Part shown: positions 52,906 through 61,464 of the stretch, in pieces
Layout: every line of letters starts with the position of its first letter
How positions within the stretch are numbered: the stretch's first letter is position 1
NCBI GenBank assembly: GCA_002381805.1
Contig: DFXZ01000004.1
Location: forward strand, 186,001 to 250,000
DNA: 64,000 nucleotides
Direction of reading: 5' to 3'
From: Bdellovibrio sp. UBA4095
GTDB lineage: Bacteria; Bdellovibrionota; Bdellovibrionia; Bdellovibrionales; Bdellovibrionaceae
The notes under the pieces: model-generated
What the model was told of the DNA's origin: nothing
The model's input: only the letters and a program-made list of their open reading frames with translations
Database searches by the model: none
Translations under genes and position numbers: made by a program

Positions 52906-54006
52906 ATGATCCGAGTTCTATTCGTTCTATTGATGGCAACCTATTCTACAGCCACCTATGCGCAAAGCTTAGTGCAAAACATGCAAGTCACCGCTGCTTT
53001 GGATGCCTTGGCGCCTTTAAATTTCGAACATTCTCAAGACAACAAGGCCCATCTTCGCAGCGCAGAGCTGATGCTTTACGGCCCTCTTGATCCAACTTTT
53101 GACATGCTTTTGAACTTTGCAGCTCACTCTGAAGAGGGCGAGATGAAACCTGAAGTTCATGAGGCCTACCTTAGTTCGAGTAAACTGATTCCTTCTTCCC
53201 GCTTTAAGCTGGGAAAATTCTTTTTAGGGGTCGGTCGTCTTAACCAGTTTCATACACACGATTGGCCATTTATTTCTGCACCTCGCGTTCAGGCGGAGTT
53301 TCTAGCTGAAGAGGCCGTCATCGACACGGGTGGAGAATTTTCTTTCTTGTTGCCACTTGATTCTTATTGGGATGTCACCGTGGGTATTACGAACGGGTAT
53401 ACATTCGGCAGTCACCTGCACGAGCACGAAGAAGAGGAAAGTGAACACGAGCATGAAAATGAAGAATCCCGTCGTCCTCATGTGCCGACCCATTACCTGC
53501 GAGTCGTGAACTTCCAAGACTTCGGAAACTCGCGCGGCCTCCAATGGGGTTTAAATTATCTGGGGCGTACAAGCGGCCTCGGACAACAAACTCAGCTCTA
53601 CGGCTTGGACGTTGTTTATAAACGCACCAGTGGTAAAACTGTCGACTTTCTTTTCCAGTCCGAACTGTGGTATCGCCACCTCTCTGCTCCTGCAGAAGAT
53701 CTTGACCAGGAAGCGGGAGCTTATGCTTTTGCACAATGGGCACTAAGCGAACAATTCTATGCCGGCGTTCGCCTCGACCTGTTCAAAAGCTTTAGTCTGA
53801 ACTTTGAGGGCACCACTGAACGACAGGACAATTTGAATTACGCGATTGTTCCGACAGTGACTTTCAAGAACAGCGAATTCACATATTTCAGAGCTGCCTA
53901 TGTACTTGATACACAAAAGCTACAACGGCAATCTGATCAGGTGGAGCAAACTCTGCAATTGCAATTTGTTGCATTGCTTGGAGCTCATCCGGCACATTCT
54001 TTCTAA
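52906..54006 (+). CDS. Outer-membrane protein with His/Glu-rich loop
   Basis: 366 aa. Chosen ATG 52906 with a strong GGAGGAAAC upstream; the open frame before it covers the divergent promoter. Signal peptide ending ATYAQ, then beta strands typical of a porin-like barrel. A surface-loop-like acidic His-rich stretch (HLHEHEEEESEHEHENEE region) could bind Zn or another metal. It is the first gene of an operon with a metal ABC transporter, so a metal-binding outer-membrane channel is a good inference. Confidence 0.75.
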   Translation: MIRVLFVLLMATYSTATYAQSLVQNMQVTAALDALAPLNFEHSQDNKAHLRSAELMLYGPLDPTFDMLLNFAAHSEEGEMKPEVHEAYLSSSKLIPSSRFKLGKFFLGVGRLNQFHTHDWPFISAPRVQAEFLAEEAVIDTGGEFSFLLPLDSYWDVTVGITNGYTFGSHLHEHEEEESEHEHENEESRRPHVPTHYLRVVNFQDFGNSRGLQWGLNYLGRTSGLGQQTQLYGLDVVYKRTSGKTVDFLFQSELWYRHLSAPAEDLDQEAGAYAFAQWALSEQFYAGVRLDLFKSFSLNFEGTTERQDNLNYAIVPTVTFKNSEFTYFRAAYVLDTQKLQRQSDQVEQTLQLQFVALLGAHPAHSF

Positions 54007-54016
54007 GAGGTTTTCT

Positions 54017-54892
54017 ATGAAACTAAGGTTAGGCGCGCTTATTCTTTTGGTCAGCGTGGATGCCCTCGCAAAAATAAATGTCGTGACGACGTTACCAGAT
54101 ATTGCCGAAGTCGTCCGGGCTATTGGCGGTGATCACGTCACCGTTCAAAGCCTTCTAAGTGGGAGCGAAGATCCGCACTATGCAGAAGCGCGACCTGATT
54201 TTATCTTGAAAGTGAACAAAGCGGACGTAGTGTGCTCAATGGGCTTAGACCTTGAAATTGGGTGGCTACCGAAAGTTCTGAGCAAATCAGGAAATGCCAG
54301 AGTCCAGCCTGGCGGCAAAGGTTATTGTGAACTGGGCAGATCTGTCGAGACCTTGAATAAACCCACAGGTCGCATCGATCGATCCTTGGGTGACGTGCAT
54401 GCCCATGGCAACCCTCACTTTAATTTGTCCCCTCGCAAACTTGGAGAGTCAGGTGGTGAGGTTTTGAAGGTCCTTTCCAGTTTGGATCCTGCAAACAAGT
54501 CGGAATTTGAAGCCAACTATTCCAAATTCGATAAGACGATGAATGAGTTAGAAGCTCAGCTAAAAAGCCAGCTTGGGAAAATGACCGTGATGGAGTACCA
54601 CCAGGAATTTACGTACTTCTTTAATGCCTACGGCTTAAACTCTGTCGGCAGTCTAGAAGAAAAGCCCGGAGTTCCGCCCTCTGCAGCTCGAATTGCAAAA
54701 ATGGCCCAGATCGCGAAAAAGAATAAGGTCAGCGTTCTTTATGCCACGGCCGCGACCCCTCACAAGATCCGAGAACGGTTCGAAGAACTCTCTGGCGTGA
54801 AAGTGAAAACTCTGCCGTCCTATGTGCAGAGCCATCAAGATCCAAAGACTATTGAAGCTCTACAAAAGTTATTGGTAGAATCACTTCAGTGA
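54017..54892 (+). CDS. znuA: Metal ABC transporter substrate-binding protein (ZnuA/TroA-like)
   Basis: 291 aa. Chosen ATG 54017 with AGAGG upstream. Signal peptide, then VVTTLPDIAEVVRAIGGD, SEDPHYAEARPDF, GNPHFNLSP and VMEYHQEFTYFFNAYG, giving His ligands at the expected places of cluster A-I metal-binding proteins. SLEEKPGVPPSA matches the following family motif. Zn is favoured over Mn by the His ligands and the His-rich partner gene, but this is not certain. Ends overlapping the ATPase gene by 4 bases. Confidence 0.85.
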   Translation: MKLRLGALILLVSVDALAKINVVTTLPDIAEVVRAIGGDHVTVQSLLSGSEDPHYAEARPDFILKVNKADVVCSMGLDLEIGWLPKVLSKSGNARVQPGGKGYCELGRSVETLNKPTGRIDRSLGDVHAHGNPHFNLSPRKLGESGGEVLKVLSSLDPANKSEFEANYSKFDKTMNELEAQLKSQLGKMTVMEYHQEFTYFFNAYGLNSVGSLEEKPGVPPSAARIAKMAQIAKKNKVSVLYATAATPHKIRERFEELSGVKVKTLPSYVQSHQDPKTIEALQKLLVESLQ

Positions 54893-55455
54893 ACACCTTG
54901 ATTGAAGTCGAAAATTTAAGAGCTTTTAGTCGCGACAATGTCCCACTGACACCCGTTGTGAGTTTTGACCTGGCAGAGGGCGAGGTCCTATTCCTGCGCG
55001 GAGAAAATGGCGCTGGAAAAAGCACTTTGTTAAAGACTCTACTAGGTCTTCACAAAAAGTACGAAGGTAGTTTTAAGCTTCATATTCCATCAACGCAGAT
55101 TCAGTACCTTCCTCAATTGGGCAATTTGCACTTTCACATACCACTTTCCTTGGAAGACATGTGTTCTGGCCCCTTAGATTCACCGTTACTGCAAGGACTT
55201 GATTTGAAAAAGCCGTGGAATACTGCCAGTGGAGGCGAACGTCAGCGCATCCTCTTAGCTTCGGTCTTGGCAAAGAAGCCCCGCTTGATCATTCTCGACG
55301 AGCCTTTCAATCACATAGACAAGGAGGCCAGCGAGCTTTTGGAAAAGCGACTGAGTGAATATTTCCATGACCATCCGCAAAGCTCTCTGATCGTTGTTTC
55401 CCATCGGCCTCTGGTGAAAGTCTGGTCCACGGTGCGCTTTCTGGAGATCAAATGA
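54889..55455 (+). CDS. znuC: Metal ABC transporter ATPase (ZnuC-like), short
   Basis: 188 aa, shorter than usual (~220-250). Walker A GENGAGKST, signature SGGERQR, Walker B LIILDEPFNHID and switch His in VVSHRPL are all intact, so it should be active. GTG start overlapping the znuA stop (GTGA). The C-terminal extension of typical ZnuC is missing. Confidence 0.85.
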   Translation: MNTLIEVENLRAFSRDNVPLTPVVSFDLAEGEVLFLRGENGAGKSTLLKTLLGLHKKYEGSFKLHIPSTQIQYLPQLGNLHFHIPLSLEDMCSGPLDSPLLQGLDLKKPWNTASGGERQRILLASVLAKKPRLIILDEPFNHIDKEASELLEKRLSEYFHDHPQSSLIVVSHRPLVKVWSTVRFLEIK

Positions 55456-56270
55456 CCGACTTTTTCAGCCTCCTACAGATTTACAAATGGTCCATCCCAG
55501 CGTGCATCGCCATGTCTTCTGCATTAGCATTGATCGGGTCGCAATGGACGGCTCGAGAACGCAGTGCTCAAATCTTTGTTTTGGGTCAAGGGTCTTCATT
55601 GGGCGTAGTCATGGGCCTCGCGATCAATATTTTGCTCGGGACCGATTTCCATCATTGGAGCCTTGGCCTGGGCCTTCTATCTGGCTGGGGCACTCTCTTT
55701 CTTTCGGACTATCTAATAGGACGCCGCTCTCAGCAAAACCATATTTTCTTAACTTTGTTCATTCTCTTTTTGGCATTAACCTACCTATTGACCGCTATAA
55801 CTCCGTCTTTGGAGACTCACATGGCATCTACCTATTTTGGAGATGTCGCAGTTATGAGTGATTTCGCCGCCCGCACCAGCCTGGTATTGGGAATTTTATT
55901 TGTTGCCGGAGCCCTGAAGTATTGGCGTCAGCTTTCTTTGACTTCATTCCAACTGGTTAACCACAGCTGGATTCACTCCCACGCACAAAACAGAATTTTC
56001 GACTTAACAACGATTTTACTGACGACACTTTCCATACAAAGCATGGGCTATCTATTTACGATCGGTTCGCTTTTTATCTCGACAAGCTTTGCCGCTCAAC
56101 GAAGTACGGATCTGAAAAACTATACGCGAAAGCTTCTTTTGATTTCAAGTCTGGGCAGTCTCATAGGATTTCTGGTTTCTCTGATTTCGACGAATCTACC
56201 CACAGTCCCCTGCTTGCTACTGGGACAGATATTCATGGGACTGATTCTGTTTAGAATGAATTCTAAATAA
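55452..56270 (+). CDS. znuB: Metal ABC transporter permease (ZnuB-like)
   Basis: 272 aa with about seven to eight membrane helices and the family pattern (VLGQGSSLGVVMGLAINI, TILLTTLSIQSMGYLFTIG). Starts by ATGA overlap with the ATPase. Its 3' end overlaps the convergent regulator by 8 bases. Confidence 0.85.
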   Translation: MTDFFSLLQIYKWSIPACIAMSSALALIGSQWTARERSAQIFVLGQGSSLGVVMGLAINILLGTDFHHWSLGLGLLSGWGTLFLSDYLIGRRSQQNHIFLTLFILFLALTYLLTAITPSLETHMASTYFGDVAVMSDFAARTSLVLGILFVAGALKYWRQLSLTSFQLVNHSWIHSHAQNRIFDLTTILLTTLSIQSMGYLFTIGSLFISTSFAAQRSTDLKNYTRKLLLISSLGSLIGFLVSLISTNLPTVPCLLLGQIFMGLILFRMNSK

Positions 56271-57693
56271 AGAAATAGTGAAATGAGGGCTGAGCAACTT
56301 TCTTTTGGCCGTCGACATTAAAAAGGCAGATGACTTCTGTGCGCACGCCTTTCTTAACATTAAAAATCGTCAGGTCTGAATTTTCGATAATTTGGTGCAA
56401 ACCTCGACCAGCTCCACCCTTTGCACCATTAAGACTGCCAGCGGCTCCGTTATAACAAGTTAAAAGGTAGTCGACGATCACACTTCGATCTAAAGCTCCG
56501 AAGGGATCTTTAACAGACACAGCTAAAAGCACACCATCGCAAGCATAACTTAGCTGCGATTGCTGATGAGTTTCTAATTTTACTTCTTCCTTGCGCGAAA
56601 CATGGTTGAATACTGATCTTCCCTCGCTATCAACCGGAGCATCGTAGATCGCATTCATCAACATCTCTTCTGCAACCGTGTTCACCCGATCCAAGATGGA
56701 CGAACGAATGCCCACCTTTTTAAAGTAAGCACACATTTCTTCGCGAAGGTCTTCTCTTTGTCCACTGTGCGTAACCAGGCGACTTTTTACGTCCACACCC
56801 CAGCTAAGATATTTTTCAACACCGAAAAAGTCTTTGCCCAGAAGTTTCCCCAGAGCCTGCAGAATATAGCGAATAGTGGTGTTTCGGTCTTCCGTGTCTC
56901 GCGAAATGATGTTCTCAACGAAACGATGATTGCGAAGAATTTCCAAATTCCCTTGCACATCCTGCCCGGTAAGCAAAATGGGATACTGAACTTTATTTTG
57001 CTGCCGAACTTCGTTCAGGAAATCCACACAGTTCTCTTCACACAAAACGATGTCATAGGTCTCGGTTTTTATAAATTCTTGAGCTTCTTCTATGGTGCCC
57101 GCAATATCCAATTGCACGCTCGTCCCACCCAGCGCCATTCGCACAGGCATTTGCTGCTTTTTATCGGGCTCTACTAAAAGAACCTTCCCGCCACCACCCG
57201 CTTGCAGTGCGTTTTGCGCCTCATACAATTCGCGGTTAAGGATTTCAAAAAGGCGTGCTTTTTCATTGGTCTTGGTCAGCCGGTCCGTCAGAATTTGACA
57301 ATAGATATTATAAAGAAGGGCTTCGAACCGATCTTTATCCTTGGGGTGGACGTGGGCAAAGTCCTCAGAGTTTAAAACAAAAAACACGCAGTCGGTCACT
57401 GCCCGAACTGCAGTCGAAACTGGTTTTTTGGTTATAACGCTCATCTCGCCAAAGACTTCACCTGGCGTATCTAAAGAAATGATAACTTCGCTCATTAAAC
57501 TGACTTCGGCCTTGCCTGATTTGAGAAAAAAAAGCGAAGTGTTCTTGGATCCTTCTTGCAGGACATACTCGCCAGCATTAACTGACTGGATTGTGATCAT
57601 CGCCGAAGCTTGCAAAATCAGATCATCCCGAAACGATCGGAAAAACGTATAACTCTTAATTTCTTTCGCAATTTCAGCAGGATGCAGTCTCAT
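56263..57693 (-). CDS. cNMP-binding, receiver-like and HATPase-like regulator
   Basis: 476 aa. Residues 1-150 form a cNMP-binding/Crp-like beta-roll (AGEYVLQEGSKNTSLFFLK, GEVFGEMSVITKKPVSTAVR). Residues ~170-290 look like a degenerate receiver (KVLLVEPDKKQQM, DIVLCEENC), missing the usual acidic set. The C-terminal part has a GHKL/RsbW-like ATPase pattern (VNTVAEEMLMNAIYDAP, GGAGRGLHQIIENSD). There is no HisKA or helix-turn-helix, so it may act as an anti-sigma or protein-switch factor. It shares the cNMP plus receiver combination with the 29689 gene in the opposite order. Confidence 0.7.
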   Translation of the reverse strand: MRLHPAEIAKEIKSYTFFRSFRDDLILQASAMITIQSVNAGEYVLQEGSKNTSLFFLKSGKAEVSLMSEVIISLDTPGEVFGEMSVITKKPVSTAVRAVTDCVFFVLNSEDFAHVHPKDKDRFEALLYNIYCQILTDRLTKTNEKARLFEILNRELYEAQNALQAGGGGKVLLVEPDKKQQMPVRMALGGTSVQLDIAGTIEEAQEFIKTETYDIVLCEENCVDFLNEVRQQNKVQYPILLTGQDVQGNLEILRNHRFVENIISRDTEDRNTTIRYILQALGKLLGKDFFGVEKYLSWGVDVKSRLVTHSGQREDLREEMCAYFKKVGIRSSILDRVNTVAEEMLMNAIYDAPVDSEGRSVFNHVSRKEEVKLETHQQSQLSYACDGVLLAVSVKDPFGALDRSVIVDYLLTCYNGAAGSLNGAKGGAGRGLHQIIENSDLTIFNVKKGVRTEVICLFNVDGQKKVAQPSFHYFFI

Positions 57694-57786
57694 AGAATCC
57701 TTATTATGTCGTCAGAAAATACCTCTTGGCCAGAATCGTCTTGAATATTCTCTACAATGAAAGAAAATTAAGTCTATCGTCGGTAT

Positions 57787-58560
57787 GTGGAGGTTTTTCT
57801 GTATCCCTTGGTTCCCCTGTCTTCTTCAGTCTCGATACCCAGCTATTATTTGGTTATCAGTCTCACGGTGACTCTTGCCCTTATCTGGGTCGTTCATCGA
57901 GCGAAGCGCTTCCGCTTTCCTATTCGCACCACTTTGGACCTGAGTCTAATCATCATGGTCAGTGGCTTTCTAGGAGCCCGCATCTTTCATATTCTATATG
58001 AGAACTTTGACTATTATCGCGAAGATTTTGTCAGAGTGTTTTATTTTTGGAATGGGGGCTTCGTTTTTTATGGTGGTGCCCTCTTGGCGGCCACTCTTTG
58101 CACTGTCTATCTTTTAGTCTATCACTCCTCAGAAATTGAAGCTTACTTCGACCTTTTTGCTCCGGTCCTAGCTTTTACCTATATGTTAGGTCGATTTGGA
58201 TGCTTCCTTGCTGGCTGCTGCTATGGTGCCTACTGCGAAGTGCCTTGGGCCATCAGCAACCGCCATCCAACTCAGCTCTATGCTTTACTTTGGGAGCTAG
58301 GTACATTGATCGTCTTATTGGCTCTGGAGAAAACAAAGCCCTGGGAACGAAAGTCGAAGTACTTAAGAAAACCGGGCAGTGTCTTTTACTCGTGGATCAT
58401 TCTGCATGGCCTTGGACGATTCATCATGGAAGGTTTCCGCGATGACTTCCGCGGCCCCAGCTTGGGTCTATCGATTTCTTCATGGATCAGTTTGGGATTG
58501 GTCGCCTTTGGAGTCTGGATGCTCTTGCAAAGACCCGTGACTCGCAGAAGTCCCCGCTAG
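57787..58560 (+). CDS. lgt: Prolipoprotein diacylglyceryl transferase
   Basis: 257 aa, seven membrane helices. Family motifs are GFLGARIFHILYEN, WNGGFVFYGGALL and LGRFGCFLAGCCYG, ending RFIMEGFRDD. Transfers diacylglyceryl from phosphatidylglycerol to the lipobox Cys of prolipoproteins; LspA acts next. The GTG start at 57787 has no good Shine-Dalgarno. GGAGG actually lies just inside the frame, so a start a few codons later at a rare codon is possible. Confidence 0.94.
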   Translation: MEVFLYPLVPLSSSVSIPSYYLVISLTVTLALIWVVHRAKRFRFPIRTTLDLSLIIMVSGFLGARIFHILYENFDYYREDFVRVFYFWNGGFVFYGGALLAATLCTVYLLVYHSSEIEAYFDLFAPVLAFTYMLGRFGCFLAGCCYGAYCEVPWAISNRHPTQLYALLWELGTLIVLLALEKTKPWERKSKYLRKPGSVFYSWIILHGLGRFIMEGFRDDFRGPSLGLSISSWISLGLVAFGVWMLLQRPVTRRSPR

Positions 58561-58562
58561 AC

Positions 58563-58577
58563 GTCTCATTATGAGAC
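58563..58577. promoter_or_regulatory. 15-bp palindrome after lgt
   Basis: GTCTCAT-T-ATGAGAC, perfect arms, three bases after the lgt stop. There is no T-run, so it may be an operator or a processing hairpin. The rest of the 232-base gap up to the lipoprotein gene holds nothing I can name with confidence. Confidence 0.4.
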
Positions 58578-58792
58578 ATTAAAATTCTCCCAACATAACT
58601 ATATAAATAGATAAACACCCTCATGGGCCATCACTTAAAGCTCTATGTGACGCAAATTGGCCGCAACTTGAAAACTCTATACAGCCTATTTTTACTGGCT
58701 ACCCCTTTTATTCAACTTGAATCCTAAGCCCTTCTGGCATGACTCATGTATTGCACTAAGAGTGTAGAGATTTATTTTGAAAAGAGGTTCTT

Positions 58793-59521
58793 ATGAAAAA
58801 ACTCTTAATCGCCTTTATTGCTGTCTTTGCCGCATTGGTATTAAATGCCTGCGGAAAAGATAACAAGAATAGCAATCAAGTTGTTCCGGGTTCTTGCCCC
58901 GTAGGCTATACATGGAATGGCAGCCAGTGTATCGACCAATACGGCGCTGGTGTCGACATGACCACTGCACGGTTTGGGATTACAAACTGTACGACTTATC
59001 CTTGTGGCAATGTTGCTGAATTCAGAATTACCAACATGAGTGTATATGCTGACTTCCTTGAAAAAGGTATGGGTGTATGCAGTGTTGATAGAACTTCAGG
59101 AAACCAGGATTGCAAAAACTGGTGGCCGGGAAAGTTTGAAATTTCATTAACGGCGACGAACTGGAATAATCCTGGACAGTATTGCTACAACTCGACAGGG
59201 TTGACAATTTCTCCGACCATGAAGTTATACACACGTGCTGCTTATGTTCCGCGTAGCATGTACTTTGACTACGGTGCTGGATTCTTTAATACGATGTATC
59301 CAAGAAATAACGGCGGCGTTTTCGATGCAACAGCTTCCGTGATCAACGACTGTAAGGGTTTCGAGGTTCGCCAGAATTTCAATAGATGGCTTTTACAAGT
59401 TATTGTACGCCAAGGAAAGTTGACTGACTCTTCTATCAACTTTGAATTAGCTTGGGGCAGCAGAGATACACCGAACCAAGCAGGAACTGTGTTCGCAACG
59501 GGAACTATGTACCGCTACTAA
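58793..59521 (+). CDS. Lipoprotein of unknown function, 242 aa
   Basis: Lipoprotein signal MKKLLIAFIAVFAALVLNAC with Cys20 as the lipidated residue; the +2 residue is Gly. The mature part has several cysteines (SCPVGYTWNGSQCIDQ, NCTTYPCG) that could form disulphides, plus aromatic-rich beta stretches. GAGG lies 9 bases before the ATG. No family recognised. Depends on Lgt and LspA encoded nearby. Confidence 0.75.
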   Translation: MKKLLIAFIAVFAALVLNACGKDNKNSNQVVPGSCPVGYTWNGSQCIDQYGAGVDMTTARFGITNCTTYPCGNVAEFRITNMSVYADFLEKGMGVCSVDRTSGNQDCKNWWPGKFEISLTATNWNNPGQYCYNSTGLTISPTMKLYTRAAYVPRSMYFDYGAGFFNTMYPRNNGGVFDATASVINDCKGFEVRQNFNRWLLQVIVRQGKLTDSSINFELAWGSRDTPNQAGTVFATGTMYRY

Positions 59522-59568
59522 GCTCCGCGTCTTGCCTCCCAGAGCCAATTCCGCCATGCTCCTGAAGC

Positions 59569-59793
59569 ATGGAATCTGAAAATAAACGCCAGGTCAAATG
59601 CCCACAATGTGGGCGTTTGACATTTTACTCTCTCGAAAATCCTTTTCGCCCCTTTTGTTCCGAACGATGTCGGCTGATTGATCTTGGTGAGTGGGCCAGT
59701 GAAAGCTACCGCATTCCCGTCAAGGGCTCTTCAAGCGATTCTTTAAGTTCAGATGATTTTCCCAACCCCGATGATGAGGAGCCTGAAGAATAG
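59569..59793 (+). CDS. yacG: YacG-like zinc protein (DNA gyrase inhibitor family)
   Basis: 74 aa. Four-Cys zinc site in KCPQCGRLTF and FRPFCSERCRLIDLGEW, the YacG signature. In E. coli YacG binds gyrase and inhibits it. The C-terminal tail is acidic and probably disordered. Short gap after the lipoprotein gene; no clear terminator between. Confidence 0.88.
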   Translation: MESENKRQVKCPQCGRLTFYSLENPFRPFCSERCRLIDLGEWASESYRIPVKGSSSDSLSSDDFPNPDDEEPEE

Positions 59794-59984
59794 CCCGGCT
59801 TTTCGGCACATTATTGCCGATCGGAAAGGTACTTTGAAATCCTTTGTCAGAGAGCCATTCACATTTTTGATTGACGAACATCCGTTTTTGCATTTTCATG
59901 ATGCTGTCAACGGATGACGAAGAGTTATCAGCAAGATTTAATTTACAACGAAAGACACACAAAAGTGTCATAAGAGGAGTTACC

Positions 59985-60257
59985 ATGAACAAAGCACAAC
60001 TCATCGAGAAGATCGCTTCTGAAACTAAAGTTTCTAAAGCTCAAGCTGAAGCAATCCTTGATTGCACAGTTGAGAACATCAAAAAAGCCGTTAAAAAAGG
60101 TGACGATGTAAAACTCGTTGGCTTCGGCACTTTCACAAAAGCGAAGCGTAAAGCTCGCACTGGTCGCAATCCACAAACTGGCAAAGCGATCAAAATCCCA
60201 GCAGCATGGGCTCCAAAGTTCCGCGCTGGTGCTGATTTCAAAGCTTTGGTAAAGTAA
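59985..60257 (+). CDS. HU-family DNA-binding protein
   Basis: 90 aa. Starts at ATG 59985 with GAGGAG upstream; the frame opens earlier but the HU fold begins at NKAQLIEKIASETKVSKAQA. The DNA-clasping arm includes the expected RTGRNPQTGKAIKI. A nucleoid-shaping protein, shared by nearly all bacteria. A strong terminator follows. Confidence 0.96.
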   Translation: MNKAQLIEKIASETKVSKAQAEAILDCTVENIKKAVKKGDDVKLVGFGTFTKAKRKARTGRNPQTGKAIKIPAAWAPKFRAGADFKALVK

Positions 60258-60280
60258 TTTAATTACTAACCAGCTTCGAA

Positions 60281-60312
60281 AAGGCGTTCCCTTGTGGAGC
60301 GCCTTTTTTTTT
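60281..60312 (+). terminator. Terminator after the HU gene
   Basis: AAGGCGTTCC pairs with GGAGCGCCTT (one mismatch-like position) around a short loop, then nine Ts. Confidence 0.88.
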
Positions 60313-60377
60313 GGCACTTCCCCCCTATTGGCTATTCTGAACTTTCTTTTTATCTGGCCAAGTAGTAGTCTCTCCAC

Positions 60378-61367
60378 ATGGCTCAATTTACTCAAAAAAT
60401 TAAAAAAATTGGTGTCTTCACAAGTGGTGGCGATGCTCCGGGAATGAATGCGGCAATTCGAGCAGTAGTTCGAGTTGCTATCGCTAAAAATCTTGAAGTC
60501 GTCGGGATTCTGAACGGATACGTCGGAATGATCGATAACAAAATGCAAGAGCTTCATCTGCGAGACATGGCAAATATTATTCAGCGAGGCGGAACTGTTT
60601 TAAAGACAGGTCGCTCGGCCGAGTTTCTAAAACCTGAGGGACGTGCCAAAGCTGTTGAGAATATTCGAGCGGCCGGCATCGATGCCTTGGTTTGCATTGG
60701 TGGAGACGGGTCATTCCGCGGAGCCCACATGCTATGGGAAGAACACAAGATCCCAACTGTTGGTGTACCTGGCACAATTGATAATGATATTTTTGGAAGC
60801 GATAAAACAATCGGCTTCGATACGGCCGTGAATACGGCACTTGATGCCATCGATAAAATCCGTGACACCGCCGCATCTCACGATCGTCTTTTTATTGTTG
60901 AAGTCATGGGAAGAAATTCTGGATTCATCGCATCTTACGTTGGACTCGCCGGTGGAGCCGAAGAGATTTTTACTCCGGAAGGCAATACCTCGGTAGAAAA
61001 AGCTCTGGATCATATTCGCAACTCCATTTCGCGAGGAAAAACTAGTAGCATCATCGTTACGGCTGAAGGGCAAAAGCCCGGACGTGCCTACGACCTTGCA
61101 GATGCTCTTCGTAAGAAATCGGGTATGGACGCAAAGGTCTGCATCCTTGGTCATTTACAACGAGGGGGCTCTCCTACAGCGAACGATCGCATTCTTGCAA
61201 GTCGCATGGGAGCAGCTGCGGTCGATGCACTTCTTAAGGGATATTGTGATGTGATGATCGGAACGGAAGGCGAACAACTTGTTCAAGTTCCTTTGGATGT
61301 TGTCACAAAGAGTGAAAAGAAATCCCAACTTGATTTGATCTCTCTCGCCAATATACTCGCGACTTAG
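60378..61367 (+). CDS. pfkA: 6-phosphofructokinase
   Basis: 329 aa. Phosphorylates fructose-6-phosphate, the committed step of glycolysis. GVFTSGGDAPGMNAAIRAV (ATP loop), GGDGSFRGA, and active-site PGTIDNDIFGSDKTIGFDTA with the Asp general base, plus VEVMGRNSG for the substrate. The Asp-Gly GGDGS form is typical of ATP-dependent enzymes. Single gene, probably with its own promoter. Confidence 0.96.
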   Translation: MAQFTQKIKKIGVFTSGGDAPGMNAAIRAVVRVAIAKNLEVVGILNGYVGMIDNKMQELHLRDMANIIQRGGTVLKTGRSAEFLKPEGRAKAVENIRAAGIDALVCIGGDGSFRGAHMLWEEHKIPTVGVPGTIDNDIFGSDKTIGFDTAVNTALDAIDKIRDTAASHDRLFIVEVMGRNSGFIASYVGLAGGAEEIFTPEGNTSVEKALDHIRNSISRGKTSSIIVTAEGQKPGRAYDLADALRKKSGMDAKVCILGHLQRGGSPTANDRILASRMGAAAVDALLKGYCDVMIGTEGEQLVQVPLDVVTKSEKKSQLDLISLANILAT

Positions 61368-61464
61368 TCGACTTTTATCTTGACCTCGAAGCTAGATGCT
61401 TGAATTCTATGAAGAATCTTGCATCTTGCAAGTGGGTGTTCAACCACTTACAAAGAGGTCTTTT

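Noticed and set aside
58623..58727. 34-codon ORF before the lipoprotein gene, with a hydrophobic C-terminal part
   Set aside because: No Shine-Dalgarno before the ATG and no partner genes; noise is more likely than a gene.
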